5,506 nt of DNA. Source: an uncultured Chloroflexota bacterium. Lineage in GTDB: Bacteria; Chloroflexota; Anaerolineae; Aggregatilineales; Phototrophicaceae. Shown in pieces: positions 1 to 5,506 of this stretch (position 1 is the first letter of the stretch; each line of letters opens with the position of its first letter). The DNA lies in the NCBI GenBank assembly GCA_937988705.1, contig CALKIA010000693.1:1-5506 (forward strand), in the 5' to 3' direction. A program made the translations under genes and the position numbers. The notes under the pieces were generated by a model. It saw only the letters and a list, made by a program, of their open reading frames with translations, did not search any database and was not told the DNA's origin.

Positions 1-157
1 CCGTATCGCCGATGTCGTGGGCTTGTTGGCGCAGCGCGTCGATCATGTCGCGATCGGCCTGGAGGTTGACATTGCTCATGGCTAACATGCGGAAGCGGAT
101 TTCTTCCAGATGCTGACGGAGAATCACACTCTTATAGTTTGGAACGACCGCGCGCAT
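1..157 (-). CDS. Unrecognised protein, N-terminal part only (gene runs off the left edge)
   Basis: An open minus-strand frame enters from an ATG at 155-157 and stays open to the window edge, giving about 52 residues that begin MRAVVPNYKSVILRQHLEEI and end with a stretch rich in D, R, Q and A (QADRDMIDALRQQAHDIGD). Codons from about position 79 to 1 end almost always in G or C, like the transporter genes, which supports real coding. The fragment looks largely alpha-helical and charged, with no signal peptide or membrane segment. The start is uncertain: ATGs at 88 and 79 are in the same frame, and none of the three has a convincing Shine-Dalgarno sequence. The frame is closed upstream by a TGA at 218-220. 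I do not recognise a family. It lies downstream of aapP on the same strand but is separated by about 350 bp of structured non-coding DNA, so it is probably a separate transcription unit. Confidence 0.55.
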   Translation of the reverse strand, partial: MRAVVPNYKSVILRQHLEEIRFRMLAMSNVNLQADRDMIDALRQQAHDIGDT

Positions 158-180
158 GTTCAATCCAAGGGTAGTTCTAG

Positions 181-235
181 AAACTGAAAGATTACTCACA
201 TAAATTGTACAGCTTTTTCAAATTAAGACGCCCCG
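181..235 (-). promoter_or_regulatory. AT-rich leader, possible promoter region of the left-edge gene
   Basis: This block is clearly richer in A and T than the rest of the window and lies directly upstream of the left-edge gene on the minus strand. A TACAAT hexamer (minus strand, 204-209), one base off the -10 consensus, and a TTGAAA (216-221) resembling a -35 are present, but they are only 6 bp apart, so they cannot form one promoter together. No well-spaced partner is seen for either. The assignment rests on composition and position only. Confidence 0.25.
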
Positions 236-312
236 GATAGAGCGAATTTTGGAATTGTTGAAACGCCCACCACGCGCTCCCTTAACGCTGGACTGTCAGG
301 GGTACGATAGCG

Positions 313-338
313 TGAAACAAGGCTTTGTCTTGGTTTCA
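313..338. repeat. Imperfect hairpin
   Basis: TGAAAC (313-318) pairs with GTTTCA (333-338) and AAG (319-321) with CTT (329-331), with a one-base bulge at 332 and a 7-nt loop. It lies directly beside the left copy of the palindromic repeat at 340-371. No U-rich tail follows on either strand, so it is not a clear terminator. Confidence 0.35.
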
Positions 339-339
339 G

Positions 340-371
340 GGTTTGGCGGACGCGATAAATCGCGTCCCTAC
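340..371 (-). repeat. Palindromic repeat, copy A (32 nt, minus orientation)
   Basis: Read on the minus strand, this unit starts with GTAGGGACGC and ends with GTCCGCCAAACC. Its core is a perfect 9-bp hairpin (348-356 with 359-367) around a 2-nt turn. It aligns without gaps to copy B at 389-420, with 25 of 32 positions identical. The units face each other across 17 bp, so their GTAGGGACGC ends form a further 10-bp inverted repeat (362-371 with 389-398). Confidence 0.7.
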
Positions 372-388
372 GAGAAAATCCTGCGTGT

Positions 389-420
389 GTAGGGACGCCA
401 TGAATGGCGTCTGCCATCCC
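389..420 (+). repeat. Palindromic repeat, copy B (32 nt, plus orientation)
   Basis: The unit starts with GTAGGGACGC and ends with GTCTGCCATCCC. Its core is an 8-bp hairpin (394-401 with 404-411) around a 2-nt turn. Compared with copy A, position 11 of the unit changes from G to C and its pairing partner, position 18, from C to G, so the stem is preserved. Short palindromes with GTAGGG-type ends are, to my knowledge, common as dispersed repeats in Chloroflexota and cyanobacteria; membership in a named family was not checked. Confidence 0.7.
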
Positions 421-464
421 CAAATGACTCCACGCTATTCTGCGCACTTACCGGCAATCTTTCT

Positions 465-488
465 CCCTTCCCTGAATTCGGGGAGGGG
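465..488. repeat. Pyrimidine/purine hairpin beyond the aapP stop
   Basis: CCCTTCCCT (465-473) faces GGGGAGGGG (480-488) across GAATTC. In plus-strand RNA this gives nine pairs, including two G-U. In minus-strand RNA, the sense of the operon, the two wobble positions become A-C mismatches, and no U-run follows, so it is a poor intrinsic terminator for the operon. Confidence 0.35.
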
Positions 489-500
489 CCGGGGGTGGGG
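480..500 (+). other. G-rich tract with G-quadruplex potential
   Basis: Four runs of four or five G separated by loops of 1, 2 and 1 bases occupy 480-483, 485-488, 491-495 and 497-500. This meets the usual sequence rule for an intramolecular G-quadruplex with very short loops. The tract ends 13 bp past the aapP stop codon, and the G-rich strand is the template strand for operon transcription, so a folded form could slow RNA polymerase there. Folding is inferred from sequence only. Confidence 0.6.
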
Positions 501-513
501 TCGGCCAAGCGCG

Positions 514-1269
514 CTACAGGATTTGCGACAGGAACAGCTTGGTGCGTGCGTGCTGCGGGTTGACGAAGAAGTGTTCCGGCGTGCCCGTCTCAACGATGCG
601 CCCCTGATCGAAGAACAGCACGCGGTCAGCGACTTCGCGCGCGAAGCCCATCTCGTGCGTCACACACAGCATGGTCATGCCGCTGGTGGCGAGTTCCTTC
701 ATCACGTCCAGCACCTCTTTGATCATTTCCGGGTCGAGCGCCGAGGTCGGTTCGTCGAACAGCATGATCTTCGGTTCCATCGCCAGAGCCCGCGCGATGG
801 CCACGCGCTGCTGCTGCCCACCGGAGAGCTGACCGGGGTATTTTTCCGCCTGTTCCGGGATGCCGACGCGTTCCAGCAGTTCGCGGGCTTTGGCTTCCGC
901 CTTGTCGCGCGACCAGCGGCGCACCTGTATCGGCGCGAGCGTGATGTTTTGCAGCACGGTCAAATGCGGGAACAGGTTGAACTGCTGGAACACCATGCCG
1001 ATCTCGCGGCGAATGGCGGCGATATTGCGCACATCATGGCTCAATTCCATGTTGTCGACGACGATCTTGCCCTCTTGATGTTCCTCAAGCCGGTTGATGC
1101 AGCGGATGAACGTGGATTTGCCGCTGCCGGATGGGCCAATGATGACCACCACCTCCTGCGGCAGCACGTCGACACTGATGTCACGCAAGACGTGGAATTC
1201 GCCGAACCATTTGTTAACGCCTTCGCACTTAATGATGGGATCGCGGGCGACGGTTGCTTCATCGATCAT
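514..1269 (-). CDS. aapP: Amino-acid ABC transporter ATPase, AapP type
   Basis: A 251-residue cytoplasmic nucleotide-binding subunit that hydrolyses ATP to drive amino-acid import through the AapQ/AapM pair. All ABC motifs are intact: Walker A GPSGSGKST (45-53), Q-loop glutamine in VFQQ (95), signature LSGGQQQR (148-155), Walker B IMLFDEP with catalytic E173, D-loop SALD (176-179) and switch histidine H205. The length and the C-terminal KLFLSQIL are those of the polar amino-acid (GlnQ/HisP/AapP) ATPases, without the regulatory extension of maltose-type ATPases. The frame is open upstream to 1563, but that part overlaps aapM and looks like a shadow. The ATG at 1269 begins MIDEATVARDPI, sits 5 bp after the aapM stop and has a GAGAAGGG ribosome site, so it is the likely start. 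It is the last gene of the operon. The family is certain; the symbol rests on its permease and binding-protein neighbours. Confidence 0.96.
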   Translation of the reverse strand: MIDEATVARDPIIKCEGVNKWFGEFHVLRDISVDVLPQEVVVIIGPSGSGKSTFIRCINRLEEHQEGKIVVDNMELSHDVRNIAAIRREIGMVFQQFNLFPHLTVLQNITLAPIQVRRWSRDKAEAKARELLERVGIPEQAEKYPGQLSGGQQQRVAIARALAMEPKIMLFDEPTSALDPEMIKEVLDVMKELATSGMTMLCVTHEMGFAREVADRVLFFDQGRIVETGTPEHFFVNPQHARTKLFLSQIL

Positions 1270-1274
1270 AAGAC

Positions 1275-3344
1275 TTATACCCTTCTCGCTGCGCCGGAAC
1301 CGCTGGCTTCGAGGCGGCGGCTTAAGGCGGCCATGATATAGCTGAACCCAAAGTAGATGAGCGTGATGAAGATGTAGACTTCGCGCCGCAAACCGAGGAA
1401 CTCGGTCTGCGCGACGGTCGCCTGCGAAATGCCCGTGAGATCGATCAGACCGACAATGGCCACCAGTGACGTGTCTTTGAACAGTGAGATGAACTGGCCG
1501 ACGAGCGCCGGGATCACCAACCGCAGCGCTTGCGGCAGCGTGACGAACAGCGTGATCTGCCAACCGGACAGGCCGACCGCCTTCGCCGCTTCTTCCTGTC
1601 CGGGCGGGATGGCCTGCAAACCGCCGCGCACGTTTTCGGCGAGGTACGCCGCGCTGAACAGCGTAATCCCGACCATGGCGCGGAAGACGTTATCGACCTC
1701 CGCCAACTGCGGGTTGACCAGCGGCACGAGGAGCTGCGCCATGAACAGCACGGTGATCAGCGGGACGCCGCGCACAAATTCGATGTAGAGCGTGCAGGCG
1801 GTGCTGACGACGGGCAGTTTGCTCCGTCGACCGAGTGCCAGCAGCACGCCGAGCGGGAACGAGGCGATGATGCCGACCATCGACAGCATGACAGTGAGCA
1901 GCAGCCCGCCCCAGCGCCGCGTATCGGTGAGCGGCAGGAATCCGCCGACGCCATAGGCCAGCACGAACATCAGCACAGGCAGCGCCAGCAGCAGCCACGT
2001 CGCGGTGCGCTGCGCGACGGCGCGCGAACCGCGTTTCTTTGCCTCGACGGGAGCATACTGGTTGATCAGACCGAGGCCGATGTAGCCGACGCCCGCCGCG
2101 ATCACGATCCACAGCAGCGCGTCGTTGATGATCTCCAGAAACGGCCCCAGATACAACACCAGGTAATCATTGAGCGTACGGTCACCGCGATACTGGTTGT
2201 CGATGATAATCATCATCGGCACGTCGCGCCCGTCAATGCGCGGGCGGATTTCTTCGGTGAGGAAACCGTCCGTCATGCGCACGTACTGCTGATAGCGGCC
2301 AGCGGCGTTGACGACGTTGCCCGCCTCATCCAACTCCTCCAAACGTGAAAAATCGCGCTGGAGGTGTGGGTAAATGCCATACGTTTCCAGCAGACCGATG
2401 CCGTCACCCGTCGTTTCGAGGATGTACCAGCCATCCTCCGGCAGGGCGATAGTCGCCGCCGTGCCATCCGCCGCCAGCGTGCCTTCAAGAATAGGCTCAA
2501 AGGTCGAACCACGCAGAATGCGGAAGTTGATCGGCGTCTGGTTGAGTGCCAGCGACTCGGCGATGGGGTCAGGGACGACCAATCGTCCGAGATCTGCTTC
2601 CAGCGTCGTCCGCTGATTGGCCGTGAGCGTGCGATAGTTGGGCGTGTCTTCGGCCAACTGCGCGTTGATCACGGCGATGCGCTGGGCGTTCGTGAGCCGA
2701 TTCTCGGCGGAAGCGCGCAGCAGGTTCGCGGCGACATCGCCGAAGCTGTGCAGCGTGCGCAGCGCTTCGTCATCGGCGGAGAGATCGAGCGCCAGCTGCA
2801 GCGAGATCGTCTCGCCCGCCTGACCGATAAAACCGACGTTGGGGAGCGGCGTTTCGGTTGATGAGCCGGATTGCAGCTCGGTTGCGCCCGCCGTCAGATA
2901 GGTGGGCGGCATCACGCCGACCGCGCGAATGGCGACGGGAATGACGAAGGCCAGCGCCACGACCGCGATGATCATGAGTGCGAAGAAGCGCGAAATGCGC
3001 CCCCAGGCCGCCAGCGCCGCACCGATCGTGAAGGCGATCACCAGCAGCATGACCTGCAAACGCCATTCCGCATCCACCTGATAGCGCCCGACCATGAACT
3101 GGCGCAGGTTGAAGATCACCGCGTACCAGTTGGCTTGAGTGATGACCCAGTTAATGAACGACACGATCAGCCCGATGACCAACGCGCCGACCAGCAGGGT
3201 GAGCACGGAATTCACCGCAGAACTGAACAGGTTGTCGCGCAGCCACGCGAGCGGCCCGGCGGCCAGCATGGGCGGCGGCTTAACCGGCGGTTCCTGATAG
3301 TAGACCATCGTTTGGGTGATGCGGGGATCAGACCTCGTCGCCAT
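1275..3344 (-). CDS. aapM: Amino-acid ABC transporter permease, AapM type, with large extracytoplasmic insertion
   Basis: A 689-residue inner-membrane permease, one half of the translocation pore. The N-terminus matches AapM (LRDNLFSSAVNSVLTLL, 35-51; NLRQFMVGRY, 79-88), followed by likely membrane segments near 47-68, 97-114 and 120-141. A segment of about 250 residues (roughly 145-400) is soluble-looking, has few basic runs and should be outside the membrane. Further membrane segments follow near 405-427 and 450-470, then the permease core from WGGLLLTVMLSMVG (478-491) to the end. The coupling (EAA) loop is E585 AAKAVGLSG...LPQA606, after the family hallmark ENVRGGLQAIPPGQ (570-583). Positively charged loops at 435-446 and 506-509 fit the inside. 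Known AapM proteins are near 380 residues, so most of the extra length is the insertion. The start at 3344 has a good ribosome site; the start lies 4 bp after the aapQ stop. Confidence 0.93.
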   Translation of the reverse strand: MATRSDPRITQTMVYYQEPPVKPPPMLAAGPLAWLRDNLFSSAVNSVLTLLVGALVIGLIVSFINWVITQANWYAVIFNLRQFMVGRYQVDAEWRLQVMLLVIAFTIGAALAAWGRISRFFALMIIAVVALAFVIPVAIRAVGVMPPTYLTAGATELQSGSSTETPLPNVGFIGQAGETISLQLALDLSADDEALRTLHSFGDVAANLLRASAENRLTNAQRIAVINAQLAEDTPNYRTLTANQRTTLEADLGRLVVPDPIAESLALNQTPINFRILRGSTFEPILEGTLAADGTAATIALPEDGWYILETTGDGIGLLETYGIYPHLQRDFSRLEELDEAGNVVNAAGRYQQYVRMTDGFLTEEIRPRIDGRDVPMMIIIDNQYRGDRTLNDYLVLYLGPFLEIINDALLWIVIAAGVGYIGLGLINQYAPVEAKKRGSRAVAQRTATWLLLALPVLMFVLAYGVGGFLPLTDTRRWGGLLLTVMLSMVGIIASFPLGVLLALGRRSKLPVVSTACTLYIEFVRGVPLITVLFMAQLLVPLVNPQLAEVDNVFRAMVGITLFSAAYLAENVRGGLQAIPPGQEEAAKAVGLSGWQITLFVTLPQALRLVIPALVGQFISLFKDTSLVAIVGLIDLTGISQATVAQTEFLGLRREVYIFITLIYFGFSYIMAALSRRLEASGSGAARRV
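1280..1287 (-). promoter_or_regulatory. Ribosome binding site of aapP
   Basis: GAGAAGGG on the minus strand lies 10 nt before the ATG at 1269 and inside the last codons of aapM. It decides the start among the in-frame possibilities and implies translational coupling to aapM. Confidence 0.6.
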
Positions 3345-3348
3345 GCTT

Positions 3349-4848
3349 TTACCTCGTCACGATCTGGAAACGGCGATTCGCCCGTTCGGACAAAGCCGCG
3401 ATGGTCAAACTGATCAGCAAATACGTGATCATCACCATGATCATGCCCGTCACGGACTGCCCGGACTGGTTCATGATCGTCGTGGTGATCTGGAAGAGAT
3501 CGGCGTAGGCCACGGCAATGGCCAGGCTGGAGTTTTTCGCCAGGTTAAGATACTGGTTGCCCAAGGGTGGGATGATCACGCGCAGCGCTTGCGGCAAAAT
3601 CACCAAGCGCAGCACATCACTGCCGCTCAAGCCAAGGGCGCGCGCCGCTTCGACCTGCCCGGGCGGCACCGCGAGGATCCCCGCGCGCACAATTTCGGCG
3701 ATGAAGACGGCCGTGTAAATGGTCAGCGCGAGGAACAGCGCCGCGTATTCTGGCAGGATTTGCAGCCCCTGAGTGAAACGGAAATTGTTCTTTTGCGGCA
3801 GTTTGAGCAGCAGCGGGGCGGCAGCGTAGACCGCTTCTTCTTCCGGGGTGATGAGTTCGTCCGCCCGCGCCTGTTCGATGGGCATGATCGTCGCCTGTCC
3901 GTCGGCGTTGGTCACAGTGACGGTCGTCGCGGCGGGTTCACCGCTCACGATCACCCAGCCGACAACGGTCAGCAGACCGATGGCGGCGACCGCGTAGAGC
4001 AGGCGGGGATAAGCGTGCCCGGTCGCTTCTTTGACCCGGCCGAGATAGACCCACTGGACGAACGCCAGCACCACACCAATCGTGACGAACGCCAGCCAAT
4101 CGGCAAAGCGCGCGGTGGGCAGCAGTTCGGGGAAGGCCAATCCGCGAATATTCAGGTAAATCCACGGCTGAATTTCAAAGCGGAAGGCCGCATTCGTCAC
4201 CAGTCCAAAGCGCGCCGCGATCTCCGCGAGGATGGCGCTGGCCACCGCGGCCCACACAATCGGGCGGCGCAGATGACTGCGCTGCGGCGGTAAATTGCGC
4301 GTGTAGTTCCACACCAAGTACGCGCCGATCAGATAAACGATCCAGCGCAGGGGCAGGCTGGCATAGCCTTCGGGCGGCAGCGAGATGCTCTGCTGGAAGG
4401 TGGGCAAACTGAGCATCACCACAAAATACCACACGAACAACTGCACCAGAATCGGCGTGTTGCGCAGCACTTCGACAATCGATCGGGAACTGTTGCGCAG
4501 CAGCCAGTTCCGGCTGAGCAGGAAAATGCCGAGGAAAATACCGATCACCGTCGATAAGACCAGTCCGGCGATCACCACCCGCAGCGTGTTGATGAAGCCG
4601 ATGGTATACGCGTCCCAGTAGGTGCGGTCAGACGAGTACCACGCGGGCGCTTCGCCGATATCGAACCCGGCGCGATCCTGTAAAAAGCGTAAGTTGGGGA
4701 GCAGATTTTGCGCTTCGAGCGCTGAAAGAATGCTTGTAAGTAGGCCGTACAGGGCCGCAATAATGACGATGGCAAAGATGATCTGCCCGATGAGGGACAA
4801 AACGCGGGTGTCGCGGAGGATACTGCTGGGGGATCGGGATGCTGCCAT
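3349..4848 (-). CDS. aapQ: Amino-acid ABC transporter permease, AapQ type
   Basis: A 499-residue inner-membrane permease that pairs with AapM. Likely membrane segments lie near 17-38, 74-102, 129-147, 160-175, 188-208, 245-266, 273-293, 356-378 and 457-477. Family hallmarks are GFINTLRVVIAG (84-95), VEVLRNTPILVQLFVWY (125-141), YTAVFIAEIVRAGILAVPPGQ around 368-388, and the coupling (EAA) loop E390 AARALGLSG...LPQA411. The permease core is split between residues 145 and 355 by additional membrane segments and a soluble loop (297-347); AapQ relatives carry a shorter version, and the total here is about 100 residues above the usual 400. The ATG at 4848 is preferred because GGAGAG stands 10 nt before it. 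The in-frame ATGs at 4866 and 4953 lack ribosome sites, and the latter lies inside a palindrome. It is the second gene of the operon, 157 bp after aapJ and 4 bp before aapM. Confidence 0.94.
   Translation of the reverse strand: MAASRSPSSILRDTRVLSLIGQIIFAIVIIAALYGLLTSILSALEAQNLLPNLRFLQDRAGFDIGEAPAWYSSDRTYWDAYTIGFINTLRVVIAGLVLSTVIGIFLGIFLLSRNWLLRNSSRSIVEVLRNTPILVQLFVWYFVVMLSLPTFQQSISLPPEGYASLPLRWIVYLIGAYLVWNYTRNLPPQRSHLRRPIVWAAVASAILAEIAARFGLVTNAAFRFEIQPWIYLNIRGLAFPELLPTARFADWLAFVTIGVVLAFVQWVYLGRVKEATGHAYPRLLYAVAAIGLLTVVGWVIVSGEPAATTVTVTNADGQATIMPIEQARADELITPEEEAVYAAAPLLLKLPQKNNFRFTQGLQILPEYAALFLALTIYTAVFIAEIVRAGILAVPPGQVEAARALGLSGSDVLRLVILPQALRVIIPPLGNQYLNLAKNSSLAIAVAYADLFQITTTIMNQSGQSVTGMIMVMITYLLISLTIAALSERANRRFQIVTR
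3351..3355 (-). promoter_or_regulatory. Ribosome binding site of aapM
   Basis: GAGGT on the minus strand lies 6 nt before the ATG at 3344 and overlaps the aapQ stop codon (3349-3351). It favours this start over the in-frame ATG at residue 13 and suggests coupling of aapM translation to aapQ. Confidence 0.65.
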
Positions 4849-4858
4849 CGGCGTGTGG

Positions 4859-4864
4859 CTCTCC
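4859..4864 (-). promoter_or_regulatory. Ribosome binding site deciding the aapQ start
   Basis: GGAGAG on the minus strand is 10 nt upstream of the ATG at 4848. The alternative ATG at 4864-4866 overlaps this site itself and has no such sequence before it. Confidence 0.55.
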
Positions 4865-4893
4865 ATGAACCAATATTTCGTGGAATTGTTGCC

Positions 4894-4924
4894 GGTCGGG
4901 GCATGACGACGCCATGCCCCGACC
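4894..4924. repeat. Intercistronic palindrome 1 (12-bp stem)
   Basis: GGTCGGGGCATG (4894-4905) is exactly complementary to CATGCCCCGACC (4913-4924), leaving a 7-nt loop. In the operon transcript this would be a very stable stem-loop 45 nt before the aapQ start codon. No U-run follows, so it looks like an RNA-stabilising or polarity-setting structure or a dispersed repeat, rather than a simple terminator. Confidence 0.75.
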
Positions 4925-4945
4925 CATTCCTGTAGAGAAATAGGC

Positions 4946-4969
4946 AGGGGCAAGGCATGCCTTGCCCCT
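4946..4969. repeat. Intercistronic palindrome 2 (perfect 24-bp palindrome)
   Basis: AGGGGCAAGGCA (4946-4957) is followed directly by its exact reverse complement (4958-4969). As RNA it would fold with a small loop forced open at the centre. It stands 36 bp past the aapJ stop codon and shares the GGGGCA...TGCCCC ends of palindrome 1, which suggests two members of one repeat type. Confidence 0.8.
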
Positions 4970-5005
4970 CCACAAAAGCTTCACCCAACGTGCGGGTGCT
5001 GCTCT

Positions 5006-5506
5006 TTAGCGGAACGGCGGCGAGTACTGGAGGCCACCTTCCGTCCAGAGCGCGTTCAAGCCGCGTTCCAGACCGAAGGGAGTATCCGCGCCGAGGTGGC
5101 GTTCAAAGACTTCGCCGTAGTTGCCGACCTGCGTGATCACGGTGACCATGAAGTCATTCGCGATCCCGTAGAGCGAACCCGCGGCATTTTCACCCTGACC
5201 GAGGAAGCGCTGGATTTCGGGCACTTCGCTGCTCACGAAATCGCCGACGTTCTCGCTGCTGATGCCGAATTCTTCGGCCTGAATCATGCCGTAGATCGTC
5301 CAGGCGACGATGTCCGCGAACTGCGGGTCAGACTGGGGCGACAGCGGCGCCAGGGGTTCCTTGCTCAGCGTGATTTCGAGGATGGTGTGTGAACCGGGAT
5401 CTTCCGAGGTCGCGCGATAGGCTGCCAGACCGCTCTTGTCGGTCGTGAAGGCGTCGCAGCGCCCGCTCAGGTAGCCTTCCCACGTCGCCGCGGCATCCGC
5501 GAAGAC
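5006..5506 (-). CDS. aapJ: Amino-acid ABC transporter substrate-binding protein, AapJ type, C-terminal half
   Basis: The minus-strand frame is open from the window's right edge to a TAA at 5006-5008 and gives the last 166 residues of a protein that in this family is about 340 long; the start, signal peptide and promoter lie outside. It captures amino acids outside the membrane and hands them to AapQ/AapM. Recognisable AapJ features of the fragment are GRCDAFTTDKSGLAAYR (15-31), with the family cysteine C17, SKEPLAPL (48-55), IVAWTIYGMIQAEEFGI (66-82), ITQVGNYGEVFERHLG (122-137) and the C-terminal RGLNALWTEGGLQYSPPFR. The internal ATG at 5287 is not a start, since the conserved sequence continues upstream of it. 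It is the first visible gene of the operon and is followed by a 157-bp spacer with two strong palindromes, consistent with separate control of its abundance. Confidence 0.95.
   Translation of the reverse strand, partial: VFADAAATWEGYLSGRCDAFTTDKSGLAAYRATSEDPGSHTILEITLSKEPLAPLSPQSDPQFADIVAWTIYGMIQAEEFGISSENVGDFVSSEVPEIQRFLGQGENAAGSLYGIANDFMVTVITQVGNYGEVFERHLGADTPFGLERGLNALWTEGGLQYSPPFR

Larger units (their letters stand above)
158..513. other. Intergenic region with repeats, no gene seen
   Basis: This gap between the end of aapP and the left-edge gene shows no credible coding sequence; the short frames that cross it on either strand are built from its palindromes. It holds, from left to right, an AT-rich block (about 180-250), an imperfect hairpin (313-338), two inverted copies of a palindromic repeat (340-420), and a pyrimidine/purine hairpin merging into a G-rich tract (465-500). 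The mosaic of short palindromes is typical of a place where small dispersed repeats accumulate between genes. Confidence 0.7.

Noticed and set aside
340..420. Possible CRISPR array
   Set aside because: There are only two units, in inverted rather than direct orientation, separated by 17 bp, with no further repeats and no cas genes.
223..447. Minus-strand 74-codon open frame in the left intergenic region
   Set aside because: Most of its length is made of the two palindromic repeats and the adjoining hairpin; the product has no recognisable features and no ribosome site.
325..1341. Long plus-strand open frame (338 codons) opposite aapP
   Set aside because: It is antisense to a gene with every ABC ATPase motif, begins inside the palindromic repeats, and its product is rich in H, R, D and Q as expected of the complement of GC-biased codons.
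1270..1563. N-terminal extension of aapP overlapping aapM
   Set aside because: The added 98 residues are the out-of-frame reading of the conserved AapM C-terminus and are absent from this ATPase family.
3316..4293. Long plus-strand open frames opposite aapQ, and similarly at 1530-2348 opposite aapM
   Set aside because: They lie antisense to conserved permease sequence, show low-complexity R/H/D/Q-rich products and have no ribosome site or family resemblance.
4849..4953. Upstream in-frame starts for aapQ at 4953 and 4866
   Set aside because: The first falls inside the perfect palindrome at 4946-4969, neither has a Shine-Dalgarno sequence, and the added residues do not resemble an AapQ N-terminus; the ATG at 4848 has GGAGAG at suitable distance.
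4982..4998. Possible intrinsic terminator right after aapJ
   Set aside because: The stem CACCC/GGGTG is only 5 bp and is followed by AAGCTTTT rather than a real U-run, too weak to call.

Overview
The window is one strand of a bacterial amino-acid uptake operon, all genes on the minus strand and read from right to left: the 3' half of a periplasmic/extracellular binding protein gene (aapJ-type), two membrane permease genes (aapQ- and aapM-type) and the ATPase gene (aapP-type). This gene order is that of the general L-amino-acid ABC importer AapJQMP (BztABCD / YhdWXYZ family), class polar amino-acid uptake transporters. The binding protein delivers amino acids to the AapQ/AapM heterodimer in the membrane, and the AapP dimer powers transport by ATP hydrolysis. 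The substrate range cannot be read from sequence; in characterised relatives it is broad and favours Glu, Gln, Asp and Asn.

Layout from left to right: 1-157 is the start of an unrecognised minus-strand gene cut by the window edge. 158-513 is a non-coding stretch with an AT-rich leader, two inverted copies of a short palindromic repeat, and a G-rich tract with strong G-quadruplex potential just past the operon end. 514-1269 is aapP, 1275-3344 aapM, 3349-4848 aapQ. 4849-5005 is an intercistronic spacer carrying two strong palindromes, and 5006-5506 is the C-terminal half of aapJ. aapQ, aapM and aapP are separated by only 4-5 bp with Shine-Dalgarno sequences embedded in the preceding gene ends, so they are probably translationally coupled; aapJ is set apart by 157 bp of structured sequence, which fits a higher level of binding protein than of permease.

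Organism: high GC coding DNA with strong GC bias at third positions, ordinary Shine-Dalgarno sites, many short dispersed-looking palindromes with GTAGGG/CCCTAC-type ends, and permeases much longer than the proteobacterial versions. Together these suggest a member of Chloroflexota (for example Anaerolineae-like), but this is an inference from general impression, not a match.

No undescribed system of genes is evident. The points most worth a second look are the roughly 250-residue extracytoplasmic insertion in the AapM permease, the smaller insertion in AapQ, the inverted pair of 32-nt palindromic repeats with a compensatory base-pair swap, the quadruplex-like tract beyond aapP, and the palindromes between aapJ and aapQ.
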